Positions 35,667-45,300 of a DNA stretch of 64,000 bases are shown here, in pieces. Position numbers and translations under genes: made by a program. Source of the stretch: Cynocephalus volans. Taxonomy: Eukaryota; Chordata; Mammalia; Dermoptera; Cynocephalidae. The DNA lies in contig NC_084475.1 in assembly GCF_027409185.1 (NCBI RefSeq), positions 17,628,130-17,692,129 on the forward strand, given 5' to 3'. A model generated the notes under the pieces. The model searched no databases. It worked only from the letters and a program-made list of their open reading frames with translations, and was not told the origin of the DNA. Every line of letters starts with the position of its first letter. The stretch's first letter is position 1.

Positions 35667-36719
35667 TCCGTCTCCTTTTGATGGGCGGCTGGCTGTTTCC
35701 ATTTGGCGGCTCTTACGAATAAAGCTGCCGTGATGAGTAATGTCGTACAAGTCTTCCTGTGCTTTCATATCTTTTGTGTAAACACCTAAAAGAGTTGCTG
35801 AGCCACAGGGTAGGTATATGTGTAGTTTTATAAGAGACTGCCAGATCTTCTCCCAAAGTGGCCGTAGTATTTCGCACTCCCAAAATACATGAGTTCCAGT
35901 TGCTCCCAATCCTCACCACCATTTGGTGCTTTCACTCTTAAATGCTAGTCACTCTGGGGGGAGTGTGGTGACATCTCAGTATGGCTCTAATTTGTATTTA
36001 CCTGATGACTGATGCTGTTGAACACGTTTTCGTGTACTTACGAGCTATTCATATTTTCTGCAGGGTGAAATGTCTTTTCAAATCTGTTGCCCATTTTAAA
36101 ATTGGGTTGCTTGGCTTTTTCTTATTCTTTCTGGGTACTGGTCTTTTGTCATATGTATGTTTTGCAGATATTTTATTCCTGTCAGTGGCTTGCTTATTCA
36201 CGTTCTCGATGGTATCTTTTAATAAGCAAAAGTGTCATTTTAATTTGATGATGTCTAATTTAACAAGTTTCTTTCTTTGTGGTTATCACTTTCTGTGATC
36301 TTTATTAGAAACCTTTGCCTACACCAAGTTGCAAAGATATTTTCAATGCTTTCCTTTAAAACATTTATTAGTTGTAGCTTTTTGAATCAACTTTTGTGTA
36401 TGGTGTGAGGTAGGGGGGTCAAGGTTTGTTTTGTTGTTGTTGTTTTATGTGTATATCCAGTTGTTCCAACTTTATTTGTTGAAAAGAGGTTTGTTCCCCC
36501 ATTGGATTGTTTTGGCACCTATGCTGAAAGTTAATTGAATATTTGAGAGTAGGGTCTATACCTGCATTCTCTTTTCTGTTCCTTTAATTTGTCTACTTTG
36601 CCAGTACCACATTCTCTTGATTACTATAGCTTTATAAAGTCTTTGTATCAGTTAGTATAAGTCTTCTCACTTTGTTCTTTTAAAAAATTGTTTTGGCTAT
36701 TCTAAATTCTTTGCATTTT

Positions 36720-36836
36720 AGGGGCTGGCCCATGGCTCACTTGGGAGAGTGTGGTGCTGATAACACCAAGGCCAAGGGTTAAGATCCTCTTACTGGTCAT
36801 CTTTTTAAAATAAATAAATAAATAAATAAATAAATA
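36720..36836 (+). mobile_element. CYN SINE monomer
   Basis: ggctggcccatggctcactt-gggagagtgtggtgctgata-acaccaaggccaagggttaa-gatcctcttactggtcatc and a (taaa)n tail. The target-site duplication aaattctttgcatttt is exact at 36704-36719 and 36837-36852, so it inserted cleanly into the surrounding L1. Confidence 0.95.
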
Positions 36837-37116
36837 AAATTCTTTGCATTTTCATATAAATTTTAGAATCAGGTTGTCAAATTTAATGAAAAAGTTCACT
36901 AGGTTTCATTTGGGTTTGTGTAAATCTATAGATTAGTTTGGGGAGAATTAATATCCTAACAATATTGAATCTTCAGGTTCATGAACATGGTAATTCTTTA
37001 TTTTTTAAAATTTCTCTCAGCGGTGTTTTGTAGTTTTCAGCATAGAGGGCTGGTGCTGCATTTGCTAAATTTGTTCTAAGTATTTTACGTTGTTTGATAT
37101 TATAATACATGAATGA

Positions 37117-40100
37117 TTTTCTATTGACCCTCTTGAGGTGCAATTTCTGTACCACAACGAAGATCCATTTGAAGTGTATAATTTGCTGAGTTTTTGCAGT
37201 TGTATACATCTGCAAAACCACCACCACAATCAAGGTGTTTTGTGCCCCTTTGCAGCTCCCCATCCTAGAAACCAGCCCTAGGCAACCACTGATCACTGCA
37301 TGTTAGTTTCCATATTTGAGAGTTTTATATAAATGGAATCATACCTATGTATTCTTTTTTGTTTAGCCTCTTCTACTTGAAATAATATTTGAACGATTCA
37401 TCCATGTTGCAGGTACTGGTAGCTCCTTCCTTTTTATTGATCAATAATATTTCATTTAATGTACATAGCTCATTTTGTTTACCCATTTACCTGTTGGTGG
37501 ATGTTTGGGTTCCTTATAGTTTTTGGTTATTGTGAATAAAGCTGTTATGTCCATTTGTGTACAAGTCATTGTGCTAACATATGTTTTCATGTATCTTAAA
37601 TAATTACCTAGGGATGAAATGGCTAGGGTGTATAGCAAGGGTGTGTTTCACTTTTCAAAGAAAATGCTAAATAGTTTTTTAAGTGACTGCACCATTTCAC
37701 ACTTCCACCAGTAATTTATGAAGTTTCAGTTGCTTTACATCTTCACTAAAACTTACTACTGTGAGTCTTTTAAATGTTAGCCATTCCAGAGTGCAGGAGG
37801 TGGTATCTTTCTGTGTTTTTATTTTGTATTTCTCTGATGACTGATGATGTCACACATTTTTACAGGTGCCTATTAGCCATTTATATATCTTCCTTTGTAA
37901 AATGTCTGTCCAAATCTTCTCCCTTTTAAAAATTGGGCTGAGTTGCTTATTCTTTATGTGTTCTAGATACAAGTCCTTTGTCAGATATACGAGTATGTAT
38001 TGTGATATTCCTTCCCACTTTGTTCCTTGCCTTTTGCTTTCTTAACAATGTATTTCAGTGAGCAAAATAATTTTATTTTGACAAAGTCCAATTTATCAAT
38101 TTTTTCTAGTATGGTTTGTGCTTTTTGTGACCTATGTAAGAAATCTTTGCTCACCCAGAAGTCAAAAAAAATGTTTTCCTATGTTTTCTTCTGAAAATTT
38201 CATAGTTTTATATTGTTTTGTTCTATGATCCATTTAAAATCAATTTTTGTACATGGTTTGAGGTCAGCCTTTTTTTTTTTTTCTTCTGTATTTACATCCA
38301 GTTGTTCTATCACCATTTGTCAAAAAGACATTCCTTACTCTATTAAGTTACCTTGGAACCTTTGTTGAAAATCAATTGACTATCTATGTGGGTCTATTTT
38401 GGGACTCTACCATGTTTTATTGATATCTATTTTTTTCTCAATACCACATGTCTTAATTAATGATGCTTTATAGTAAGTCTTGAGATAACATCTCCCAACA
38501 TGTCAAAAACATTAGTTTAAATATTCTAAATCCTTTGAATTTTCTTAACATTTTAGAAATAGCTTGTCAACTTCTACAAAAATGTGGTGTGAATTTTGAT
38601 TGAGATTATGTTGAATCTGTACACCAGTTTAGGGAGAATTGACATTTCAATAATATTGAGTCTTTTCATCTTATACATATGGTATGCCTCCATTTAAAAA
38701 TATTTTTCAGGGCCGGCCCGTGGCTCATTCGGGAGAGTGCGGTACTGATAACACCAAGGCCACAGGTTCGGATCCCATATAGGGATGGCTGGTTATCTCA
38801 CTGGCTGAGTGTGGTGCTGACAACACCAAGTCAAGGGTTAAGATCCCCTTACTGGTTATCTTAAAAAAATATATATTTTTCATATTTCTCTTATTTCTCT
38901 TATCTCTATAGAATTAAATTATTCTGTAGTTTTCAAAGAAAAGATCTTGCATGTTGTTTGCTAAATTTATTCCGAAGTATTTTATGTTTTGGCATTATTG
39001 TAAATTAAAATATATTTAAAATTTTATTTTCTATTGTTTGCTGCTAATATGTAAAAAATACAATTGACTTTTGTACATAAATCTTATATCCTATACCTTG
39101 CCCAAAATCCTAGTACTTTTTGTAGATATTTTAGGATTTAGTAAGTAAATAATCATGTCATCTGAAAATAGGCAGTTTTATTTTTTTCTTACTGATCTTG
39201 ATGCCTTTAATTCTTTTCCTTGCCTTATTGCATTAGTTAGAACTGCTAGTACATCACTGAGCAGAAGTGGTGAGTGAACATCCTTGTCTTATGCCAGAAC
39301 TTATAATGCTAATTCTAGATTTTTTTATATATGCTCTTAGCCAGATTGAGGAAATTCCCTTCTATTCTTAATTTGCTGAGTTTTCAGCATGCATGGGTAT
39401 TGACTTTTGTAAGTGTTTTTTCTGTATCTGTTGAAATTATCATTGTTTTCTCCTTTATTCTGTTTATAGTGTGAATTACAAAGATTGATTTTTTTAATAT
39501 TAAACTAACCTTGCATTCCTGGAATAAGTCCAAATTTGTTGTGCTATATAATCCTTTTATATATTGGTGGTTTTGATTTGCCTAGTTTTTTGTTAACAAT
39601 TTTTGCATGTAAACTTATGAGGGATATTGGTGTGGTTTTTTTGTTTGTCTGTTTGTTTTGGTATGTCTTTGTCAGAGCTATTTTGGCCTATAAAATGAGT
39701 TTGGAAGTATTCTCTTTTCTCTATTTTCTGCAATAGTTTGCATAAGATTGCTGTTATTTCTTCTTTAAATGTTTGATAGAATTCACCAAGGAAGCCATCT
39801 GTACCTAGAGTTTTCTTCTTGGAAAGGTGTGTTTTTTTTTTTTTTTTTAAATTACAAATTCAATTTAATATAGAGTGAGAGAATTATTCAGATTTTTTAC
39901 TTCCTTTTGTGTTAATTTTGATAAATTGTATTTTGGGGAAATTTGTCCATTTCATGTAAGTTGTTGAATTTATTTATATGAAGTTGTTTATAATATTTTC
40001 TTGCTATCATTTTAATGTCTATAGGATCTGTATGGATAACATTTCATTCTTAATATTGGTAATTTATGTTCTCCGCTTCTCTGTTTCTCTCATAAGTCTA

Positions 40101-40215
40101 GCTATGAGTTTATCAATCTGTAGATCTTTTTAAAGAATCAGCTTTTGACTTTTTTAAAAAAAATATTTTTCATTTTCTTGACTTCTGTCTTATCTTCATT
40201 ACTTCCTTCCTTCTA
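37117..40215 (-). mobile_element. Second L1 LINE, antisense, long ORF2-bearing copy
   Basis: It begins with another antisense L1 3' end (cctcttgaggtgcaatttct-gtaccacaacgaag). It runs through antisense ORF2 landmarks: gtacaagtcattgtgctaac, cacttccaccagtaatttat, tcagagctattttggcctat-aaaatgag and atagaattcaccaaggaagc-catctg. Many stops on the minus strand, so it is inactive. Interrupted by a dimeric CYN at 38710. Confidence 0.87.
38710..38869 (+). mobile_element. CYN SINE dimer
   Basis: First unit ggccggcccgtggctcattc-gggagagtgcggtactgata-acaccaaggccacaggttcg-gatcccatatagggatggct; second unit ggttatctcactggctgagt-gtggtgctgacaacaccaag-tcaagggttaagatcccctt. Each unit has an A-box-like tggctca and a B-box-like ggttcgga or gggttaaga. 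A short duplication, atatttttca, flanks it. Confidence 0.95.
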
Positions 40216-40372
40216 CTTACTGTGGTATATTATTAGTCAGAGCCCAGTCAGGAAACAGAAACCACACCAGTAATTTGAATAACAACTTGCAATATAAGGT
40301 ATTATTAACTGGTGAAAGGTGATTAACTGCTAAAAGGAGTAACAAAGGTGTGATATAAAAAAATATATATTT
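40216..40372 (+). other. Unclassified old repeat fragment
   Basis: agtcaggaaacagaaaccac-accagtaatttgaataacaa resembles the start of a common mammalian LTR or MER element I cannot name. A similar phrase (agggaacagaaaccacttga) occurs at 4478-4500. Confidence 0.3.
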
Positions 40373-40522
40373 GGGCCGACCCCGTGGTGCACTTGGGAGA
40401 GTGCAGCGCTGGGAGCGCAGCAGCGCTCCCGCCACAGGTTCGGATCCTATATAGGGATGGCTGGTGCGCTCACTGGCTGAGCGCGGTGTGGCTGGTCACA
40501 AAAAAAGACCAAAAAAAAAAAA
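40373..40522 (+). mobile_element. CYN SINE dimer, hairpin-bearing variant
   Basis: gggccgaccccgtggtgcac-ttgggagagtgcagcg, then an insert-like gggagcgcagcagcgctccc, then ggttcggatcctatataggg-atggctggtgcgctcactgg. Same body as other dimers, but the anticodon-arm region of the first unit is replaced by a GC-rich inverted repeat. A-rich tail to 40522. Confidence 0.92.
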
Positions 40523-40548
40523 TGTGTATATATATATATATATATATT
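40523..40548. repeat. (TA)n microsatellite
   Basis: tgtgtatatatatatatata-tatatat directly after the SINE tail. Confidence 0.9.
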
Positions 40549-40559
40549 TGGTTTCTGCC

Positions 40560-41345
40560 TCCCCGCCCCCCCTTCTGGCACACAGTTCTTAAAACCCTTG
40601 AAATCTCCTCCGTGATAAGTGTCTTTTTGTACGCTGATGAGTTGACTGGTGGCTGGGGCTCCGGGGTAGCCTCTGGATTAGGACTGGTTGTCAGTGGAAC
40701 CAACCTTGTGATTAGAGGGCTAGAAATTTCAGCCCCACCCATTGACCTAGAGGGAAAAGGAGATGAAGATTGAGTTAATCACCAATATATAGCCAATGAT
40801 TTAATCAATCATGCCTATGTAATGAAGCCTTCATAAAAACCCGAAAGGACAGGGTTTGGAGACCTTTGGGCTACTGAACACCTGGAGGTGTTGGGAGGGT
40901 GGTGTGCTGAGAGGGCATGTAAACTCTCTTCCCCTGCCCCTATACTTTGCCCTGTGCATCTATTCCATTTGGCTGTTCATTTGTGTCCTTCAAAATATCC
41001 TGTGTAATAAATTGGCAATAGTAAATAAACTGATTTCCTGGGTTCTGTGAGCCACTATAGCAAATTATTGAGAAGGGCATCACAAGAATCTCCAATTTGT
41101 AGCCAAACTGGGCAGAAATTGTGGGTAACTTAGAGACCCACTAGTTGCGATTGGTGTTTGAAGTCAGGGACACTCTCGTGGGACTGAGCTTTTAACCTGT
41201 GGGGTCTTTGCTAACTCTGGTTAGTGTCAGAATTGAATTGAATTGAATTGTAGGACACCCAGTTGGTGTCTACTGAGAACTGGAGAAATTGCTTGTCATG
41301 AGGAAAAACCTACACATCTGGTGTCAAAGTGAAGTATTGAGTGTT
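40560..41345 (+). mobile_element. Probable solo LTR of an old endogenous retrovirus
   Basis: It has LTR-like architecture in sense orientation: accaaccttgtgattagagg, caatgatttaatcaatcatg, cctatgtaatgaagccttca-taaaaaccc (TATA-like) and cctgtgtaataaattggcaa (poly(A)-signal-like), followed by the downstream block ttaacctgtggggtctttgc. Recognised as a mammalian dispersed LTR-like sequence from memory, without a family name. No coding retroviral sequence is attached. Confidence 0.55.
41226..41251. repeat. (GAATT)n short tandem repeat
   Basis: Four consecutive gaatt units inside the LTR-like element. Confidence 0.85.
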
Positions 41346-41496
41346 GTGAATGAGATTAGAGAGAAAAATGTTGTTTCTCACTATAAAAGAGGACTCCGAG
41401 CCCATACCAGCCAGCTGCCACAAAAAAAACAAGAAAAAGAGGAATATAGAAACAGCCAATACTAGAAGCAGCCACTTTAGAAGTAGACATGGGGGA

Positions 41497-41677
41497 GGGC
41501 CGACCCTGTGGCTCACTCGGGAGAGTGCGGCGCTGGGAGAGCAGTGGCGCTCCCACCGTGGGTTCGGATCCTATATAGGGATGGCTAGTGCGCTCACTGG
41601 CTGAGAGCGGTGTAGGCGACACCAAGCCAAGGATTGCGATCCCCTTACCACTCATTAAAAAAAAAAAAAAAAAAAAG
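41497..41677 (+). mobile_element. CYN SINE dimer, hairpin-bearing variant
   Basis: gggccgaccctgtggctcac-tcgggagagtgcggcg, then gggagagcagtggcgctccc, the ggttcggatcctatataggg junction, a second unit and a 20-A tail. Target-site duplication gaagtagacatggggg versus gaagacgacatggggg. Same variant as the copy 1.1 kb upstream. Confidence 0.95.
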
Positions 41678-41689
41678 GAAGACGACATG

Positions 41690-42501
41690 GGGGGAAAGCT
41701 TCATGACACTGGATCTGGCGATGATTTCTTGGATATAACGCCAAAAGCACAGGTCAGCAAAAGAACAAATAGATAAGCTGGGTTTCATCAAAATTAAAAA
41801 CTTTTGTACATCAAAGAACACTATGAACAGAGTGAAAAGGCAACCCACAGAACAGGAGAAAATATTTGCAAATCATGTGAGATAAGGGATTGCTGTTCAG
41901 AATACATAAAGAACTCCTACAACTCAACCACAAAAAAGCAAACAACCCAATTCAAAGATGGACAAAGGGCTTGAATAGACATTTCTTCAAACAAGACATA
42001 CCAATGACCAGTAAGCACATGAAAAGATGTTCAGCATTGCTAATCATTAAGGAAATGCCCATCAAAACCACAAGCAAATGTGACTTTACACCCATTAGGA
42101 TGGCTATTATTTGAACGAGTGTTGGTGGGGATGTGGAGAAACTGGAAGCCTGTGCATTGTTGGTGGGAGTGTAAAATGGTAAGACTGCTGTGAAAAACAT
42201 ACAGTGGCTTCTCAAAAAATTAAGCATAGAATTACCATATGATCCAGCAATTCCACTCCTGGATATATACCCAAAAGAATCGAAGATGTTTACACACCCA
42301 TGTTCATAGCAGCACTTTTCACAATAGCTAAAACATGAAAATATCGACAGTGTCCATCAACAGATGAACAAGTAAACAAAATGTGGTCTATCTATGCAAT
42401 GGAATGGTATGCAGCTTTAAAAATGAAGAAAATCCTGACATGCTGCCACGTGGATGCACTCTGAGGACATTGTGCTAAGTGAAATGAACCAGCCGCAAAC
42501 G
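41690..42501 (+). mobile_element. L1 LINE ORF2 3' part and 3' end, sense
   Basis: Opposite in strand to the neighbouring L1s. The plus strand translates between 41890 and 42114 to a degraded ORF2 C-terminal segment (LNRHFFKQDIPMTSKHMKRC). It continues with atgatccagcaattccactc-ctggatatatacccaaaaga and the aatggaatggtatgcagctt-taaaaatgaag block, then stops mid-3' region at gtgaaatgaaccagccgcaa-ac. Truncated at both ends and not coding-competent. Confidence 0.9.
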
Positions 42502-43262
42502 TGTTCCTGAACCTCAGTCCGGCTGCCTGCCTAGTACAGAAACCCTGGCTTGGCTCACCAAGATCTGTTACCAAAACTAAGTCTGGCTGTCTGTCCCCAA
42601 ACAAAAACAAACGACCTAAAAGTCAAATCGTTGGTGAAAATGCAGGTCTGCTTTAATTCATGAATACCAGCGGCCTGAGGAGGGATGTTGGGCTGACCCA
42701 TCTCTCTGATAAACCTGAAGGAGCACAGCCAGGCTAAAGGCATCTCCATGACTCACATTTACTGAGGGGTTTTAAAAGGGGGCGCTGAGGGAATGGGACG
42801 TGGGAAATGAAAAGCAGGAGGGAGGGGGACGTGAGCTGTCAGGGATCCATGTCAGGGCCCAGGTGCAAGGTCTCGCCAGCAGGAGGGAGGGGGACGTGAG
42901 CTGTCAGGGATCCATGTCAGGGCCCAGGTGCAAGGTCTCGCCAAGGTTCTCTCTGGCTTCCGTTCTTGTCCTTGACGTTCTCTTAGGGCCCTGCTGGGGT
43001 TTGACCTGCTTCAGGGTGGAATCAGCACAGCTTTATGGACGTCTTCCTTGGTTTCTCAGGGTCTGGATAGTACGGGTCTCGTGGTAAGTCTGCAGCTCCA
43101 GGCTGGCTGGAAAACAACTTTATGTAAATAATGTCATCTCGCCACGTAACCAAGTTTCAAAATATCAAATAATCACAGGAAAAGGGGGAACTCAGAGAAA
43201 TGCACACCAGGAAAAATGTGTGTCCTTTTTTTCTAAAGCCCCTGCTGTTTTAGGTCCCGACA
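42502..43262 (-). mobile_element. Gammaretrovirus-like solo LTR, antisense, with internal 65-bp duplication
   Basis: On the minus strand it starts tgtcgggacctaaaacagca-gg, has a ttttaaaacccctcagtaa TATA-like region, an attaaagcag poly(A)-signal-like region, and ends in sequence reading to ...caggaaca. TG/CA ends and layout fit a class I ERV LTR. No matching target-site duplication was found, and it lies at the junction between a sense and an antisense L1. No ERV genes are present. Confidence 0.6.
42813..42942. repeat. Perfect 65-bp tandem duplication
   Basis: Two apparently identical 65-bp units, each starting agcaggagggagggggacgt and ending gtgcaaggtctcgcc, at 42813-42877 and 42878-42942, inside the LTR upstream of its TATA-like region. 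Confidence 0.95.
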
Positions 43263-44415
43263 TGGTTTTCAGGTTTTGCTTTATATATGTTGAAGCTCTT
43301 TTGGTTAGGTGCATGCACATTTATGATTCTTAGGTCTTCTTGATGAATTGATCCCTTTATCCTGATGAGATGTACTCCTTTATCTCTGGTAATAATTCTG
43401 TCTTGGAGCAAACTTTACTGATATTTATACAGTCTCTCCAGTCTTCTTATACTTGCTGTTTGCAATGTATATCTTTTTCCAAGCAGAAAATGTCACCCTG
43501 TGTTTATACTCAAAATACATCCTTTGTGGGTGGCGTATAGTTGGGTCTCGCTTTTCTATCCATTTTGACAACCTCTGCCTTTTAACTGGAGTACTCAGGC
43601 CATTTTTATTTAATATAGGTATGGATTTGACTGGGCTTAGGTCTACCACGAGCTTCGTCTTTGTTTTTTATTCCATTTTCCTTTCTTGCCTTCTTTTAGG
43701 CAAGAATTTTTTAGAATTCTATTTTAATTTATATTTTGGCTTTTTAATTATATCTCTTTGTATTGTTATTTTAGTAGTTGCGTTATGGATTCTAATTGAT
43801 ATCCATAACCTTCCACAGTCTACTTAGAATTCATATTGTATTTCTTCATGAAAAAAAAAAATTAAGAACCATACAACTCTATGGATTCTATGTATTACCT
43901 CCCACTCTGTAAGTGTTAATCGTTAAACATCTATTACATCTATATTTTTAAACTAGACAATACAAAAATAACACTTCTGCTTTAAACAGTTTAATGCATT
44001 TTAAAGAAATTATGAGTAAGAGACAATCTTTTATATTTCTCATCTATTTGCCATGTCCTGTGCTCTTTGTTCCTTCCTGCAGAGCTGAGTTTCTGTCTGG
44101 TATCATTTCCCACCAGTTTGGAGAAGCTGTTTAGCTTTTTTTTTTTTTGTAGTGTGGGTCTGCCAGAAGCTTCTCTCATTTTCCTTGATCTAGAAATCTC
44201 TTCCTTTCACTTTCACCCTTGAATGATCATTTTGCTGGACATAGAGTTCTGAGATGATGTTTTTTTCTTTCAGGACGTTAAAGGTATTGTTCCAATGTCT
44301 TTGGCCTACACTGTTTCTGATGAAAAATTAGCGTTCATATAATTACTTCCCTGCAGCTGAGGTGTTATTTTTCCCTGGCTTCTTTCAAGAATTTTTATCC
44401 AAGTTTTAATTGCTC
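43263..44415 (-). mobile_element. L1 LINE ORF2 5' portion, antisense
   Basis: Antisense ORF2 landmarks: ttgatccctttatcctgatg-agatgtactcctttatctct-gg, gtggcgtatagttgggtctc, aacctctgccttttaactgg and ggtatggatttgactgggct-taggtctacc. It may be the continuation of the L1 at 37117, separated by later insertions. Inactive. Confidence 0.8.
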
Positions 44416-44570
44416 AGTGCCTGCCCTCAGACAAAAAGCCTTAAAAAACCAGCTGCTCACAGGAAAAAAGCTGCTCACAGGACGTTCTCCAATGTGGTTT
44501 TTGTTATATATGGTACAGTCACAGCTGGACATGGAAGCTTTACCACATTCCCTACATTTAAAGGGCTTTG

Positions 44571-44664
44571 GGCTGGCCGGTTAGCACAGTTGGTTAGAGT
44601 GCAGTTTTATAACATCAGGGTCACAGATTTGGATACCTTTACCAACCAGCTCCCAAAAATAAAT
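44571..44664 (+). mobile_element. CYN SINE monomer inside the ZNF pseudogene
   Basis: ggctggccggttagcacagt-tggttagagtgcagttttat-aacatcagggtcacagattt-ggatacctttaccaaccagc. Target-site duplication aaagggctttg (44560-44570) and aaaggactttg (44665-44675). Confidence 0.95.
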
Positions 44665-44835
44665 AAAGGACTTTGCCTCAGTATGACTCATCTGATACTG
44701 GATAAGCTTTGAGTTATATCTGAAGATTTTCCCACATTCTTTACGTTCATAGAACTTCATTCCACTGTGAAGCATCACATTTGAATTTAGATGGAAAGCC
44801 TGCTCTGTTGTCTTGCTTTTAAAATCAAAGTGCTG

Positions 44836-44933
44836 GACTGGCTGGTTTGCTCAGCTGGCTAGAGCATGGTGTTATAACACCCACATCAAGGGTTTGGATC
44901 TCCTTACTGGCTAGCAGCCAAAAAAATCAAATC
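44836..44933 (+). mobile_element. CYN SINE monomer inside the ZNF pseudogene
   Basis: gactggctggtttgctcagc-tggctagagcatggtgttat-aacacccacatcaagggttt-ggatctccttactggctagc, then an A-rich tail. Target-site duplication aaatcaaagtgctg at 44822-44835 and 44934-44947. Confidence 0.95.
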
Positions 44934-45300
44934 AAATCAAAGTGCTGAGGTCTTCCTGAGGAGTCCTGCTGGCATTCTGTGCTACTCTGTTTCCTCTGTT
45001 TCCTGCTTTACAACTGGATCTTCATTCTTGGTCCAGGACTCACCACCTGGACTGATGCCTCTCTAGACCTCAGTGTCTCGGGGGTCTGGGCCCCAGGGTG
45101 CCGCCCTCTCTCCAGCTGGGCGATCAAAACAGGTTTGGGGATGGAAGTGCCACGAGGGAAGCCACATCTGCATAGGTCTCTAGCATCACCTCCCGCACGG
45201 GGCCCTCTGTATCAGGTTCAGGACAGCCCATTGGATCTGGGTGAAAGACGTGTCATATCCTCAGAGGTCACTGAGTCCTCGGCCAAGTTGTTTGGAGCAT

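Larger units (their letters stand above)
35195..37116 (-). mobile_element. L1 LINE 3' part, antisense, with two CYN insertions
   Basis: Starts with 3'-UTR sequence (gaggcaaaatgtatatacca-ctaggtacacagatg). It continues through the degraded antisense ORF2 end (ctctaatttgtatttacctg-atgact; aatgtcttttcaaatctgtt-gcccattttaaaattgggtt) to aatttgttctaagtatttta. Interrupted by CYN SINEs at 35564-35665 and 36720-36836. A second antisense L1 tail follows at once. Confidence 0.85.
44465..45300 (-). pseudogene. Processed KRAB C2H2 zinc-finger pseudogene, antisense
   Basis: Read on the minus strand from 45300. NNLAEDSVTSED matches the start of a KRAB-A box. After a frameshift, SFTQIQWAVLN follows, and after another, PDTEGPVREVMLETYADVAS; these give the KRAB-A core. 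A linker (KTSALDFKSKTTEQAFHLN) leads to finger remnants: FYERKECGKIFRYNSKLIQY, then, beyond a SINE, KCRECGKASMSSCDCTIYNK. Zinc-binding residues are damaged (the first Cys is Arg in finger 1, a His is Tyr in both). KRAB and fingers, which sit on separate exons in real genes, are contiguous here, so it is a retrocopy. Two CYN SINEs split it. KRAB-ZNFs are DNA-binding repressors acting through TRIM28, but this copy cannot work. I cannot name the parent gene. Confidence 0.82.

Noticed and set aside
41890..42114. 75-codon open frame with clear protein similarity
   Set aside because: It is the degraded C-terminal part of L1 ORF2, not a host gene.
42502..43262. Possible intact endogenous retrovirus
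   Set aside because: Only an LTR-like segment is present; no gag, pol or env coding sequence was found on either side.
44571..44664. tRNA-Ile-like sequence with A and B boxes
   Set aside because: It has an A-rich tail, target-site duplication and a degenerate acceptor stem, so it is a CYN SINE, not a tRNA gene. The same holds for the other copies.
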